This document shows, piece after piece, positions 1-8,232 of a DNA stretch of 64,000 nucleotides. The notes beneath the pieces were generated by a model, which did not search any database, had not been told where the DNA came from, and saw nothing but the letters and a program-made list of their open reading frames with translations. Each line of letters begins with the position of its first letter. The first letter of the stretch is position 1. This stretch comes from Pseudomonas sp. Irchel s3h14 (lineage in GTDB: Bacteria > Pseudomonadota > Gammaproteobacteria > Pseudomonadales > Pseudomonadaceae), in assembly GCF_900187425.1 (NCBI RefSeq), contig NZ_FYDJ01000007.1:186001-250000 (forward strand). The letters are read 5' to 3'. The translations under genes were made by a program, and so were the position numbers.

Positions 1-820
1 AGGAACTCACCAGCGGATCGAGAAACGGTTTGAACGGCTGGGTGACCATGGCTTGCAACGGGAACGTCTGGATCGGCGAGCGGATCCCGGCCTTGGCCAT
101 CAGCAACGAACTGTGCCCGGCAATCGCCTGCACCGCGCAACCGCACTTGATGGTGCCGCGATTGGTTTTTACGGCAGTGATGGCGCCGTTCTCGATGATC
201 AGGTCCTGGACTTCGGTGAGCTGGTGGATTTCCACACCGCGTTTGGCAGCCTGCTTGGCGTAACCCCAGGCGACCGCGTCATGGCGCGCGGTGGCGCCGT
301 CGATGTGCCATAGGCCGGCGATGACCGGCAAGTGGCCGGGATCGAGGTTGAGGCTGGGCACCAGTTCGCGGATCTGCTGCCGGTCGATCATCTCGGTGCG
401 GCCGCCAAAGTGTTTGTTGACCTCGGCGCGCTGCCGGAACGAACGCACCGTGGCATCGGTGTGGGCCAGGGTCAGCTGGCCGCGCTCGGAGTACATGATG
501 TTGAAATCAAATTCGTTGGACAGCGACTGGAACATCCGCACCGACTCGGCATAAAAACGCACGCCTTCGCTGGTCAGGTAGTTGGAACGGATCACCGCGG
601 TGTTGCGCGCGGTATTGCCTCCGCCCAGATAGGATTTTTCCAGCACCGCGATGTTGGTAATACCGTGGTACTTGGCCAGGTAGTAGGCGGTGGCCAGACC
701 ATGGCCGCCGGCGCCGATGATCACCACGTCATAGCTCGATTTGAGTTCCTTTGGTGGCGGCAAATCCACGTCCACCGGGTACTCCGAACTCAGCCCGTAT
801 TTCAATAGATTGAATGGCAT
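1..820 (-). CDS. mgdA: N-methylglutamate dehydrogenase subunit, sarcosine oxidase beta-like FAD protein (partial, cut by window edge)
   Basis: About 273 N-terminal residues are present and the C-terminus lies beyond the left edge. Near residue 30 there is a dinucleotide-binding motif ([19 protein letters not shown]), followed by the [12 protein letters not shown] segment typical of sarcosine oxidase beta subunits (DAO fold). In the N-methylglutamate pathway, the soxBDAG-like MgdABCD enzyme oxidises N-methylglutamate to glutamate and passes the methyl group to tetrahydrofolate. The start codon overlaps the end of folD by about 19 bases, so the two are translationally coupled. Context with gmaS and mgsABC makes mgdA more likely than a true sarcosine oxidase soxB, but sequence alone cannot separate them. 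Confidence 0.75.
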   Translation of the reverse strand, partial: MPFNLLKYGLSSEYPVDVDLPPPKELKSSYDVVIIGAGGHGLATAYYLAKYHGITNIAVLEKSYLGGGNTARNTAVIRSNYLTSEGVRFYAESVRMFQSLSNEFDFNIMYSERGQLTLAHTDATVRSFRQRAEVNKHFGGRTEMIDRQQIRELVPSLNLDPGHLPVIAGLWHIDGATARHDAVAWGYAKQAAKRGVEIHQLTEVQDLIIENGAITAVKTNRGTIKCGCAVQAIAGHSSLLMAKAGIRSPIQTFPLQAMVTQPFKPFLDPLVSS

Positions 821-1707
821 AAGGCCTCCGATTGGCTGCGTAGGGCCTGGTGTTGCGCAAGGGCTGCGGTCACGGTGTTTTTCATCAGAAAGGCGATGGT
901 CATCGGGCCGACACCTCCGGGTACGGGGGTGATTGCCGCGACTTGCGTCAGGGCGCTGTCGAAGTCGACGTCGCCTACCAGACGGCTACGGCCATCGTCC
1001 TCGATACGGTTGATACCGACGTCGATCACCACCGCGCCAGGCTTGAGCCAACTGGCGTCGATCAGTCTTGGGCGACCTACGGCGGCGATGACGATGTCTG
1101 CCTGCCGGCACAGGGCCTGCGGATCCTGGCTGCGCGAATGCAGGACGGTCACCGAGCAGTCAGCCTGCAGCAACAACGCTGCCATGGGTTTGCCGACGAT
1201 ATTCGAGCGGCCGATCACCACCGCGTGCTTGCCGCGCAGATCGCCGCAGGTTTGTTCCAGCAAATACAAACAACCACTGGGCGTGCAGGGCGCGAGTACG
1301 GTGCGTCCCTGGCTGAGGCCGCCGACGTTCTGACTGTGGAATCCGTCAACGTCCTTGTCCGGGGCGATAGCTTCCAGTGCGCGCAACTCATCGATATGAG
1401 CCGGCAACGGCAGTTGCAGAAGAATGCCGTGGATCGAGCGATCGGCATTCAATCGGGCGATCAGAATGAGTAACTGTTCAGTGCTGGTGTCCGTGGAAAG
1501 CCGATGTTCCAGCGAGCGGATACCCACCTCTTCGGCGCGCAGGATTTTGTTGCGCACGTAGACCTGGCTGGCCGGGTCGTTGCCCACCAGAATCACCGCC
1601 AGCGCCGGTTGAATGTCTTGCTCGCGCAGGCGCTCCACGTCCTTGCGGACCTGTACCAGGACACGGGCGGCGGTGGCTTTGCCGTCGATCAGTTTGTGTG
1701 CGTTCAC
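802..1707 (-). CDS. folD: Bifunctional methylene-THF dehydrogenase / methenyl-THF cyclohydrolase
   Basis: At 301 residues this is slightly longer than the usual ~285. It carries KDVDGFH near residue 120, the NADP-binding stretch [11 protein letters not shown] near 165, and the C-terminal signature [18 protein letters not shown]. FolD converts 5,10-methylene-THF to 10-formyl-THF in the cytosol. It starts four bases inside the end of purU and runs into the mgdA-like gene. I infer that it oxidises the C1 unit released from N-methylglutamate, rather than serving only purine synthesis. A truncated second folD copy lies at 9.6-10.0 kb. Confidence 0.93.
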   Translation of the reverse strand: MNAHKLIDGKATAARVLVQVRKDVERLREQDIQPALAVILVGNDPASQVYVRNKILRAEEVGIRSLEHRLSTDTSTEQLLILIARLNADRSIHGILLQLPLPAHIDELRALEAIAPDKDVDGFHSQNVGGLSQGRTVLAPCTPSGCLYLLEQTCGDLRGKHAVVIGRSNIVGKPMAALLLQADCSVTVLHSRSQDPQALCRQADIVIAAVGRPRLIDASWLKPGAVVIDVGINRIEDDGRSRLVGDVDFDSALTQVAAITPVPGGVGPMTIAFLMKNTVTAALAQHQALRSQSEALCHSIY

Positions 1708-2570
1708 CGGAAGATCACCGTTCTGTCCTGGTTGAGGAAAACCCGGTGCTCCAGGTGGTACTTGACCGCCTTGGACAGGGCCACGGTTTCGGTGTCACGG
1801 CCGGTGGCCACGAGATCGTCGGGCAGGTAGACGTGATCGACCCGCTGTACTTCCTGCTCAATGATCGGTCCCTCGTCGAGGTCGCTGGTGACGTAATGGG
1901 CGGTGGCGCCGATCAGTTTCACACCACGCTGGTAGGCCTGGTGATAAGGCTTGGCACCTTTGAAGCCGGGCAAGAACGAATGGTGAATGTTGATCGCCCG
2001 CCCCGAGAGTTGCTTGCACAAATCGTCGGAGAGGATTTGCATGTAGCGCGCCAACACCACCAGTTCGGTGCCGGTTTCGTCGACGATCTTCATCAGCTCG
2101 GCTTCCTGTCGGGCCTTGGTTTCCTTCGTTACCGGCAAGTAGATGAAGCGAATGCCCTCGCGTTCGGCCATGGGCCGCAGGTCGAGGTGGTTGGAGACGA
2201 TGGCGGTGATGGTCATGTCCATCTCGCCCTTGTGGTAGCGGTAGAGCAGGTCGGTCAGGCAATGGTCGAACTTGCTGACCATCAGCAGCACACGCATCGG
2301 CTCGCGGGTGTCGTGCAGTTCCCAGGTCATGTCGAACGCTTGGGCGAGGTCGGTGAAACCGTCCTTGATCTGTTGCAGGTCGCCTTGGTGGCCATCATTG
2401 AAGCGGAACACTGCGCGCATGAAAAACCGGCCGCTGAAGTCGTCGTCGAATTGCGCCATCTCCCCGATGTAGCAACTGTTGTCCGCCAGATAGGTGGTGA
2501 CGGCAGCGACGATGCCGGACACCGCGGGACAGGTGATCTTGATGATGAAATGGTTTTTTTCGTGTTGCAT
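1704..2570 (-). CDS. purU: Formyltetrahydrofolate deformylase
   Basis: 288 residues. An N-terminal ACT-like domain (about 8-90) precedes a formyltransferase-like domain with [31 protein letters not shown] and the catalytic aspartate region [12 protein letters not shown]. PurU hydrolyses 10-formyl-THF to THF and formate. It is the first gene of purU-folD-mgd, overlapping folD by an ATGA. FolD and PurU together would regenerate THF while disposing of the methylamine carbon as formate. The start is supported by the long non-coding leader that follows, which holds a palindrome at 2663-2679. Confidence 0.93.
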   Translation of the reverse strand: MQHEKNHFIIKITCPAVSGIVAAVTTYLADNSCYIGEMAQFDDDFSGRFFMRAVFRFNDGHQGDLQQIKDGFTDLAQAFDMTWELHDTREPMRVLLMVSKFDHCLTDLLYRYHKGEMDMTITAIVSNHLDLRPMAEREGIRFIYLPVTKETKARQEAELMKIVDETGTELVVLARYMQILSDDLCKQLSGRAINIHHSFLPGFKGAKPYHQAYQRGVKLIGATAHYVTSDLDEGPIIEQEVQRVDHVYLPDDLVATGRDTETVALSKAVKYHLEHRVFLNQDRTVIFR

Positions 2571-2662
2571 GACACGTCCTCGGGATGATGGCGGCAGCTC
2601 ATCGCATAGCGAAAAAAATCATTAGTGGACAGCAGGCTCATCCATGAGCGAATTTTCTTGTA

Positions 2663-2679
2663 GGGAATAAATTATTCCT
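2663..2679. promoter_or_regulatory. Palindromic operator candidate upstream of purU
   Basis: GGGAATAAATTATTCCT is an inverted repeat (GGGAA-N7-TTCCY) about 93 bases upstream of the purU start. A 17-base element of the same architecture lies in front of gmaS (3516-3532). I infer that both are bound by the XRE-cupin regulator encoded between the operons. Confidence 0.5.
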
Positions 2680-2757
2680 GTTTGTGGCTTTATAGGGGAA
2701 TGGTCGCGCCGAGTCCAGAGCTTTTAAGAAAGTTTTTTAACTGACAGGAAAATACGC

Positions 2758-2780
2758 GAGGCCGACAGTGGGTCGGCCTC
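2758..2780 (-). terminator. Hairpin after the XRE-cupin gene
   Basis: GAGGCCGAC and GTCGGCCTC form a perfect stem with a short loop. It lies about 30 bases past the stop codon of the leftward regulator gene. There is no strong U-tract, so it may work as a weak terminator or a 3'-end stabiliser. Confidence 0.55.
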
Positions 2781-2811
2781 GAGGCAGGGCAGAGCGGGGG
2801 AAGAGGGGGCG

Positions 2812-3429
2812 TTATTCTTTGTCGGAACCGTAGTTCATGATCGACAGCAGGCGGATCGGCACCTGCACCAGTTGCTCGGGGCCGTGGGGGATTTCGCCTT
2901 CGAACGTCAGACTGTCGCCAGCTTCCATTTGGTACAGCTGATTGCCGTGGCGATAGATCAGTTCACCTTCCAGCAGGTGGAGGAATTCGGTGCCGGGGTG
3001 AGAGAAGGTCGGAAACTCCTCACTCGCGTCATCCATGCTGACCATGTAGGCCTCGAAGCTCTTCTTCGGCCCGCGGGTGTGGTTGAGCAGATGGTAGGTA
3101 TGGCCTTTCTCGGTGCCACGGCGCACCACTTCCATGCCCTGATCAGCCTTGACCAACAGCGCACTACCGTCTTGTTGGTCGTATTCGCTGAACAACTTGG
3201 ACAGTGGCAGGCCGAGCACATCGCATAGACGGCTCAGGGTATCGAGGCTGGTAGACACCTGGGCGTTTTCGATCTTGCTCAACATGCCCTGACTGATATC
3301 GGCAATCTTGGCCACGTCAGACAATTTCAGGTCCTGGGCCTGGCGCTGGCGCTTGATCTGCAAACCCAGATATTGCTCAAGCTTGAGGCGCGGGGCGGTT
3401 TCGGTCGACATAGTCATCAGATCCTGCAC
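2812..3429 (-). CDS. XRE-family regulator with C-terminal cupin
   Basis: 205 residues. A helix-turn-helix domain spans about 15-75 (LSDVAKIADISQGMLSKIENAQ) and a cupin_2 barrel spans about 125-200, with the HPGTEFLHLLEGEL metal-site segment. Such proteins sense small molecules through the cupin and control amine or amino-acid operons. It is divergent from gmaS and is followed by a hairpin, so it is probably a single-gene unit. I infer that it regulates the methylamine operons on both sides, through the 17-bp palindromes. Confidence 0.85.
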   Translation of the reverse strand: MQDLMTMSTETAPRLKLEQYLGLQIKRQRQAQDLKLSDVAKIADISQGMLSKIENAQVSTSLDTLSRLCDVLGLPLSKLFSEYDQQDGSALLVKADQGMEVVRRGTEKGHTYHLLNHTRGPKKSFEAYMVSMDDASEEFPTFSHPGTEFLHLLEGELIYRHGNQLYQMEAGDSLTFEGEIPHGPEQLVQVPIRLLSIMNYGSDKE

Positions 3430-3455
3430 ACTTTCCGTTCAGTAATATTAGTTTC

Positions 3456-3470
3456 GCACTGAGAAAGTGC
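3456..3470. promoter_or_regulatory. NtrC-like inverted repeat upstream of gmaS
   Basis: GCACTGAGAAAGTGC has the GCAC-N7-GTGC pattern of NtrC enhancer sites. It lies about 120 bases upstream of the sigma-54 element at 3588-3603, a workable enhancer distance. The same repeat also sits just upstream of the XRE-cupin start, so autoregulation is an alternative. Confidence 0.4.
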
Positions 3471-3515
3471 AAATCGCGGCGTTCGGCTCGCATTCATCTT
3501 TGCAGTATTCCCACA

Positions 3516-3532
3516 GGGAAAAGAATTTTCCC
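3516..3532. promoter_or_regulatory. Palindromic operator candidate upstream of gmaS
   Basis: GGGAAAAGAATTTTCCC is a perfect 7-bp-arm palindrome. It shares the GGGAA-N7-TTCCY form with 2663-2679. A weaker copy, GGGAAACTAACTTTCTT, lies at 3612-3628 just after the expected transcription start, where a repressor could block initiation. Confidence 0.5.
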
Positions 3533-3587
3533 ATATATACAGCACAAAAGCGCCTTTCACGGCGTATCAGCGTTGCACTCGCGAATC

Positions 3588-3603
3588 TGGCAAGGGCCTT
3601 GCA
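3588..3603 (+). promoter_or_regulatory. Sigma-54 promoter of the gmaS operon
   Basis: TGGCAAGGGCCTTGCA matches TGGCACR-N4-TTGCW with one mismatch and keeps the GG-N10-GC spacing. The predicted start would be near 3614, about 80 bases before the gmaS ATG. This implies RpoN-dependent, probably NtrC-driven, expression when nitrogen is limiting. Confidence 0.65.
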
Positions 3604-3694
3604 TTCCTGTTGGGAAACTAACTTTCTTTTTAGGAATAAAAAGACGGTCATGCCCAATCCAGAATGTTTTGCCTTTCGCGAGGAGTGACGAGCA

Positions 3695-5029
3695 ATGTTG
3701 CCAGCAGAAACCCAGCGCATCATCGACAAGCACGGGATCAAGTACGTGCTTGCGCAGTTTGTGGATATTCACGGTGCGGCCAAAACCAAGTCGGTGCCAA
3801 TCTGTGGGCTCAAGACCGTCGCTGAAGAAGGGGCAGGTTTTGCCGGGTTCGCAATCAGCGGCATGGGCATGGAACCCCACGGCCCGGACTTCATGGCTCG
3901 CGGCGACTTGTCCACCTTGACCCCGGTGCCGTGGCAGCCGGGTTATGGACGGGTGGTGTGCGTCGGCCACGTCGACGGCAAGCCCCATCCGTATGACAGC
4001 CGTTATGTGCTGCAGCAACAAGTGCAACGCCTGGAAGAAAAGGGCTGGACCCTCAACACCGGTCTGGAGCCCGAGTTCAACCTGATGCGCCGCGACGAGC
4101 AGGGCAAGCTGCAACTGGTGGACCTCAGCGATAACCTCGACAAACCTTGCTACGACTATAAAGGCTTGTCGCGCTCCCGCGTTTTCCTTGAGCGGCTGAC
4201 CGAAGCCTTGCAGGCGGTGGATTTCGAGGTCTATCAAATCGACCACGAGGACGCCAACGGCCAGTTCGAAATCAACTACACCTACAGCGACGCCATGACC
4301 TCGGCGGATCGCTTCACCTTCTTCCGCATGGCTGCCGGCGAGATCGCGAACGACCTGGGCATGATCTGCTCGTTCATGCCCAAGCCTGACCCGAAACGCG
4401 CCGGCAACGGCATGCACTTTCACCTGTCGATCAGCAGCGCCGAGAACAAAAACCTGTTCCATGACGCCAGCGACCCCAGCGGTATGGGCCTGTCGAAACT
4501 GGCTTATCACTTTGCCGCCGGTCTGCTGGCCCATGGCCCGGCGCTGTGTGCCTTCGCCGCGCCGACGGTCAACTCCTACAAGCGTCTGGTGGTCGGTAAT
4601 TCGTTGTCCGGCGCGACTTGGGCGCCAGCCTTTATCGCCTTCGGCGCCAACAATCGTTCGGCCATGGTGCGGGTGCCTTACGGTCGTCTGGAATTCCGCT
4701 TGCCGGATGCCGGCTGCAATCCCTATCTGGTCAGCGCCGCGATCATCGCCGCCGGCCTGGATGGCATCGATCGCCAGCTGGAAATCGACCACGTCTGCAA
4801 TGAGAACCTCTACAGCCTGAGCCTGGAACAGATCGCCGCGCGGGGCATCAAGACCTTGCCGCAGTCGCTCAAGGAAGCCTGCGACGCGCTGGAAGCCGAT
4901 CCGTTGTTCGCCGAGGTGCTCGGCCCGCAGATCGTTGGCGAGTTCATCAAGCTCAAGCGTATGGAATGGGTGGAATACAGCCGCCACGTCTCCGACTGGG
5001 AGATCCAGCGCTACACCGAATTTTTCTGA
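3695..5029 (+). CDS. gmaS: Gamma-glutamylmethylamide synthetase (glutamine synthetase family)
   Basis: 444 residues with glutamine synthetase catalytic features: GLEPEFNLM near 125, the [20 protein letters not shown] stretch near 190, [11 protein letters not shown] near 235 and the C-terminal [17 protein letters not shown]. This GlnT/GmaS subfamily joins methylamine to glutamate using ATP, giving gamma-glutamylmethylamide. It is the first gene of a rightward operon, followed by mgsA, mgsB and mgsC. That order is what favours GmaS over a type III glutamine synthetase. The ATG at 3695 follows a GGAG-type ribosome site. A long antisense frame over this gene is a codon-bias shadow. Confidence 0.85.
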   Translation: MLPAETQRIIDKHGIKYVLAQFVDIHGAAKTKSVPICGLKTVAEEGAGFAGFAISGMGMEPHGPDFMARGDLSTLTPVPWQPGYGRVVCVGHVDGKPHPYDSRYVLQQQVQRLEEKGWTLNTGLEPEFNLMRRDEQGKLQLVDLSDNLDKPCYDYKGLSRSRVFLERLTEALQAVDFEVYQIDHEDANGQFEINYTYSDAMTSADRFTFFRMAAGEIANDLGMICSFMPKPDPKRAGNGMHFHLSISSAENKNLFHDASDPSGMGLSKLAYHFAAGLLAHGPALCAFAAPTVNSYKRLVVGNSLSGATWAPAFIAFGANNRSAMVRVPYGRLEFRLPDAGCNPYLVSAAIIAAGLDGIDRQLEIDHVCNENLYSLSLEQIAARGIKTLPQSLKEACDALEADPLFAEVLGPQIVGEFIKLKRMEWVEYSRHVSDWEIQRYTEFF

Positions 5030-5101
5030 CGCTGTGTTTTGACAACCATTCGGGCACCCGGCACGGCGTCGGGTGTTCACTGCCTCCGAAGGAGACTTGA
5101 T

Positions 5102-6007
5102 ATGTGTGGAATCGTAGGTCTTTACCTGAAAAATCCGCAGCTGGAGTCCCAGCTCGGCAAGCTGTTTGAACCGATGTTGCAGGCCATGACCGATCGTGGC
5201 CCGGACAGTGCCGGCTTCGCCATTTATGGCGATGAAGTGGCGGACGGTTGGGTCAAGCTGACCCTGCAGGCGACCACCGAAGGCTTCGATTGGAAAGCCT
5301 TGATGGGCGAACTGGAAGGGCGCCTCGGTTGTTCGCTGGACTGGTTCCAGAACGCCAGCGCCGCCGTGCTCAAGATCAATGCTGCAGAGGCGCCGGTGCG
5401 TCTGGCCCTCGCTGAACTAGCACCGAGCCTGCGCATTATGAGCGCCGGGCAGAGCATCGAAATCCTCAAGGGTATGGGCTTGCCTCAGGAGATTTCCCAA
5501 CGCTTCGGCCTGGCCGGCATGAAGGGCAGCCACATCATTGGTCACACCCGGATGGCCACCGAAAGCGCGGTGACCATGGAGGGCAGCCACCCGTTCTCCA
5601 CCGGCGCCGACTTGTGTCTGGTGCACAACGGCTCGCTGTCCAACCACTTCCGCCTGCGTCAGGAACTCAAGCGCGAAGGGATTCACTTCGAGACCGACAA
5701 CGACACCGAAGTAGCCGCGGGCTATCTGACCTGGCGCCTGCAGCAAGGCGACTCGCTGAAAGAAGCGCTGGATCATTCGCTGGAGGGTCTCGACGGTTTC
5801 TTCACGTTCGCCATCGGCACACGCAACGGTTTTGCGGTGATCCGCGACCCGGTCGCCTGCAAGCCGGCGATCCTCGCCGAGACCGACGACTACGTCGCCA
5901 TGGCGTCCGAGTATCAGGCCTTGTCGAGCCTGCCGGGAATCGAAAACGCCAGAATCTGGGAGCCCGCACCGGCCACCTTGTACATCTGGGAACGCGAAAC
6001 AGCTTAA
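5102..6007 (+). CDS. mgsA: N-methylglutamate synthase subunit A, class II glutamine amidotransferase
   Basis: 301 residues starting MCGIVGLYL, so removal of Met exposes the N-terminal nucleophile Cys2 of class II amidotransferases. GHTRMATES and LVHNGSLSNH near 165-185 and DNDTEVAAGYL near 205 complete the glutaminase signature. It is homologous to glxB and to the GltB glutaminase domain. With MgsB and MgsC it should release methylamine from gamma-glutamylmethylamide and form N-methylglutamate from 2-oxoglutarate. The start was set at 5102 by the Cys2 requirement and the GAAGGAG site upstream. Confidence 0.86.
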   Translation: MCGIVGLYLKNPQLESQLGKLFEPMLQAMTDRGPDSAGFAIYGDEVADGWVKLTLQATTEGFDWKALMGELEGRLGCSLDWFQNASAAVLKINAAEAPVRLALAELAPSLRIMSAGQSIEILKGMGLPQEISQRFGLAGMKGSHIIGHTRMATESAVTMEGSHPFSTGADLCLVHNGSLSNHFRLRQELKREGIHFETDNDTEVAAGYLTWRLQQGDSLKEALDHSLEGLDGFFTFAIGTRNGFAVIRDPVACKPAILAETDDYVAMASEYQALSSLPGIENARIWEPAPATLYIWERETA

Positions 6008-6016
6008 GGAGCGCAC

Positions 6017-6700
6017 ATGAAAACTATCGATCTTTCCACTGCCACCGTGCGTGACCTCAATCAGGCGCTGCACGATCAGGTCAATAACGTGACCGATCAC
6101 GAGTGGCTGGTGACTCACTCCGATGGCAAGCACAACCTCGCGGTCGGGGTGAATGAAGCGGTGTCCATCGATATCCAGGGTCACGCCGGTTACTACTGCG
6201 CGGGGATGAATCAAAAGGCCTCGATCACCGTTCATGGCAACGTCGGTGTTGGTTGCGCCGAAAACATGATGTCCGGCTACGTTCGGGTCAAAGGCAGCGC
6301 CTCGCAGGCGGCAGGTGCCACGGCACATGGCGGCTTGCTGGTGATTGAAGGCGATGCCGGGGCACGCTGCGGGATTTCCATGAAAGGCATCGACATCGTC
6401 GTCGGCGGCAGCATCGGCCACATGAGCTGTTTCATGGGCCAGGCGGGTCGCCTGGTGGTCTGCGGTGATGCCGGCGATGCGCTGGGCGATTCGTTGTACG
6501 AAACCCACATCTACGTCAAAGGCTCCGTCGAGTCCCTGGGCTCGGACTGCATCGAAAAAGAGATGCGTGCCGAGCACCTGGAAGAGCTGCAAGGCCTGCT
6601 CAATCGCGCCGGTTTCGAGCATAAGGCGGCTGACTTCAAGCGCTACGGTTCAGCCCGTCAGCTGTACAACTTCAAAGTCGATAACGCGTCCGCGTACTGA
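6017..6700 (+). CDS. mgsB: N-methylglutamate synthase subunit B (GXGXG domain protein)
   Basis: 227 residues, most of it a right-handed beta-helix like the C-terminal GXGXG domain of glutamate synthase. Glycine-rich rungs recur (GHAGYYCAGMNQKASITVHG, GNVGVGCAENM, GGLLVIEGDAGARCG, GGSIGHMSCFMGQAG). In N-methylglutamate synthase this is the separate structural subunit between the amidotransferase and the FMN subunit. It starts nine bases after mgsA, with AAGGAG upstream, and ends 16 bases before mgsC, so all three are co-translated. Confidence 0.86.
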   Translation: MKTIDLSTATVRDLNQALHDQVNNVTDHEWLVTHSDGKHNLAVGVNEAVSIDIQGHAGYYCAGMNQKASITVHGNVGVGCAENMMSGYVRVKGSASQAAGATAHGGLLVIEGDAGARCGISMKGIDIVVGGSIGHMSCFMGQAGRLVVCGDAGDALGDSLYETHIYVKGSVESLGSDCIEKEMRAEHLEELQGLLNRAGFEHKAADFKRYGSARQLYNFKVDNASAY

Positions 6701-6716
6701 TCCAGGAGAACACGAC

Positions 6717-8045
6717 ATGAGTGAGAAAACTGCCCCGGTACTGCGCGAGTCAGCCACCTTCGACCGCCTGACCATCCAGGAAATCCAGCGTGCCGCGGAA
6801 ACCGGCATCTACGACATTCGCGGCGGCGGTACCAAGCGCAAGCTGCCACATTTCGATGACTTGCTACTGCTCGGCGCCAGTGTTTCGCGCTACCCGCTGG
6901 AAGGCTATAGGGAGAAGTGTGGCACCGATGTAATCCTCGGCAACCGCTTCGCCAAGAAGCCGATTCACCTGAAGATTCCGGTGACCATTGCCGGCATGAG
7001 CTTCGGTGCGTTGTCGGCCAATGCCAAGGAAGCCCTGGGCCGTGGCGCAACCATCGCTGGCACCAGCACCACCACCGGTGACGGCGGCATGACCCCGGAA
7101 GAACGCGGCCAGTCGCAGCATTTGGTCTATCAATATTTGCCATCCCGTTATGGCATGAACCCGGACGATCTGCGCAAGGCCGACGCCATTGAAATCGTCC
7201 TGGGGCAGGGCGCCAAACCCGGTGGCGGCGGTATGTTGCTGGGGATGAAAGTCACCGAGCGTGTGGCCGGCATGCGCACCTTGCCGATCGGTGTCGACCA
7301 GCGCAGCGCCTGCCGTCACCCGGACTGGACCGGCCCGGATGACCTGGCGATCAAGATTGCCGAGCTGCGGGAAATCACCGACTGGGAAAAACCGATCTAC
7401 GTGAAAATCGGCGCCAGCCGGCCGTATTACGACGTCAAGTTGGCAGTGAAGGCTGGGGCGGATGTGATTGTGCTCGATGGCATGCAAGGCGGGACGGCGG
7501 CGACCCAGGAAGTATTTATCGAACACGTGGGGATCCCGATTTTGTCGGCCATCCCGCAAGCGGTACAGGCTTTGCAAGAGATGGGCATGCATCGCAAGGT
7601 TCAGCTGATCGTTTCCGGAGGGATTCGCAATGGTGCCGACGTCGCCAAGGCGATGGCGCTGGGTGCGGATGCGGTGGCCATCGGGACGGCGGCGCTGATT
7701 GCCTTGGGCGATAACCATCCACGCCTGGACGATGAACTGAAGAAAATCGGCTCGGCCGCCGGTTTCTACGACGACTGGCAGAACGGTCGCGACCCGGCCG
7801 GGATCACCACACAGGACCCGGAACTGTCCAAACGACTGGATCCGGTGGAGGGTGGCCGTCGCTTGGCCAACTACCTGCGCGTCATGGTGCTGGAAGCCCA
7901 GACCATGGCCCGGGCTTGCGGCAAGTCGCATCTGCACAACCTCGATCCCGAGGATCTGGTGGCGTTGACTGTGGAGTCGGCGGCCATGGCCCGGGTGCCA
8001 TTGGCGGGGACCAATTGGGTTCCGGGTTCCGGTACCGGTTACTGA
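6717..8045 (+). CDS. mgsC: N-methylglutamate synthase subunit C, glutamate-synthase FMN domain
   Basis: 442 residues of the GltS FMN-binding TIM barrel. Visible segments are IPVTIAGMSFGALSANAKEA near 95, TGDGGMTPEE near 125, IYVKIGASRPYYDVKLAVKA near 225, DGMQGGTAA near 250, and the phosphate-binding VSGGIRNGADVAKAMALGAD near 305. It catalyses the reductive amination step that makes N-methylglutamate. I do not see the compact three-cysteine loop that carries the 3Fe-4S cluster in full-length GltB. The ATG at 6717 follows CCAGGAGAA. A REPIN lies after the stop. Confidence 0.86.
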   Translation: MSEKTAPVLRESATFDRLTIQEIQRAAETGIYDIRGGGTKRKLPHFDDLLLLGASVSRYPLEGYREKCGTDVILGNRFAKKPIHLKIPVTIAGMSFGALSANAKEALGRGATIAGTSTTTGDGGMTPEERGQSQHLVYQYLPSRYGMNPDDLRKADAIEIVLGQGAKPGGGGMLLGMKVTERVAGMRTLPIGVDQRSACRHPDWTGPDDLAIKIAELREITDWEKPIYVKIGASRPYYDVKLAVKAGADVIVLDGMQGGTAATQEVFIEHVGIPILSAIPQAVQALQEMGMHRKVQLIVSGGIRNGADVAKAMALGADAVAIGTAALIALGDNHPRLDDELKKIGSAAGFYDDWQNGRDPAGITTQDPELSKRLDPVEGGRRLANYLRVMVLEAQTMARACGKSHLHNLDPEDLVALTVESAAMARVPLAGTNWVPGSGTGY

Positions 8046-8052
8046 CAAAAAA

Positions 8053-8150
8053 CTGTGGCGAGGGAGTTTGTTCGCGCTGGGCTGCGAAGCGGCCCCAAGA
8101 ATCTTTGCGAGTGCTACGCACTCGAGCGCGAGTAAGCTCGCTCGCCACAG
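8053..8150. repeat. REPIN (inverted pair of REP sequences)
   Basis: CTGTGGCGAGGGAGTTTG on the left is answered by the inverse GTAAGCTCGCTCGCCACAG on the right, around a GC-rich spacer. This is the usual form of a Pseudomonas fluorescens REP doublet. It lies between mgsC and the Amt gene and may reduce read-through or protect the upstream mRNA. Confidence 0.8.
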
Positions 8151-8232
8151 ATTGAGGGGCCCGCCAAGAGGCCCATGAAATAACAACTGCTCGCTGCCAG
8201 ACACTTTCCATTCCTTTGCAGGAGCTTTGAAC

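Noticed and set aside
3557..5080. A 507-residue open frame antisense to gmaS
   Set aside because: It mirrors the codon structure of a well-supported glutamine-synthetase-family gene and has no recognisable domain.
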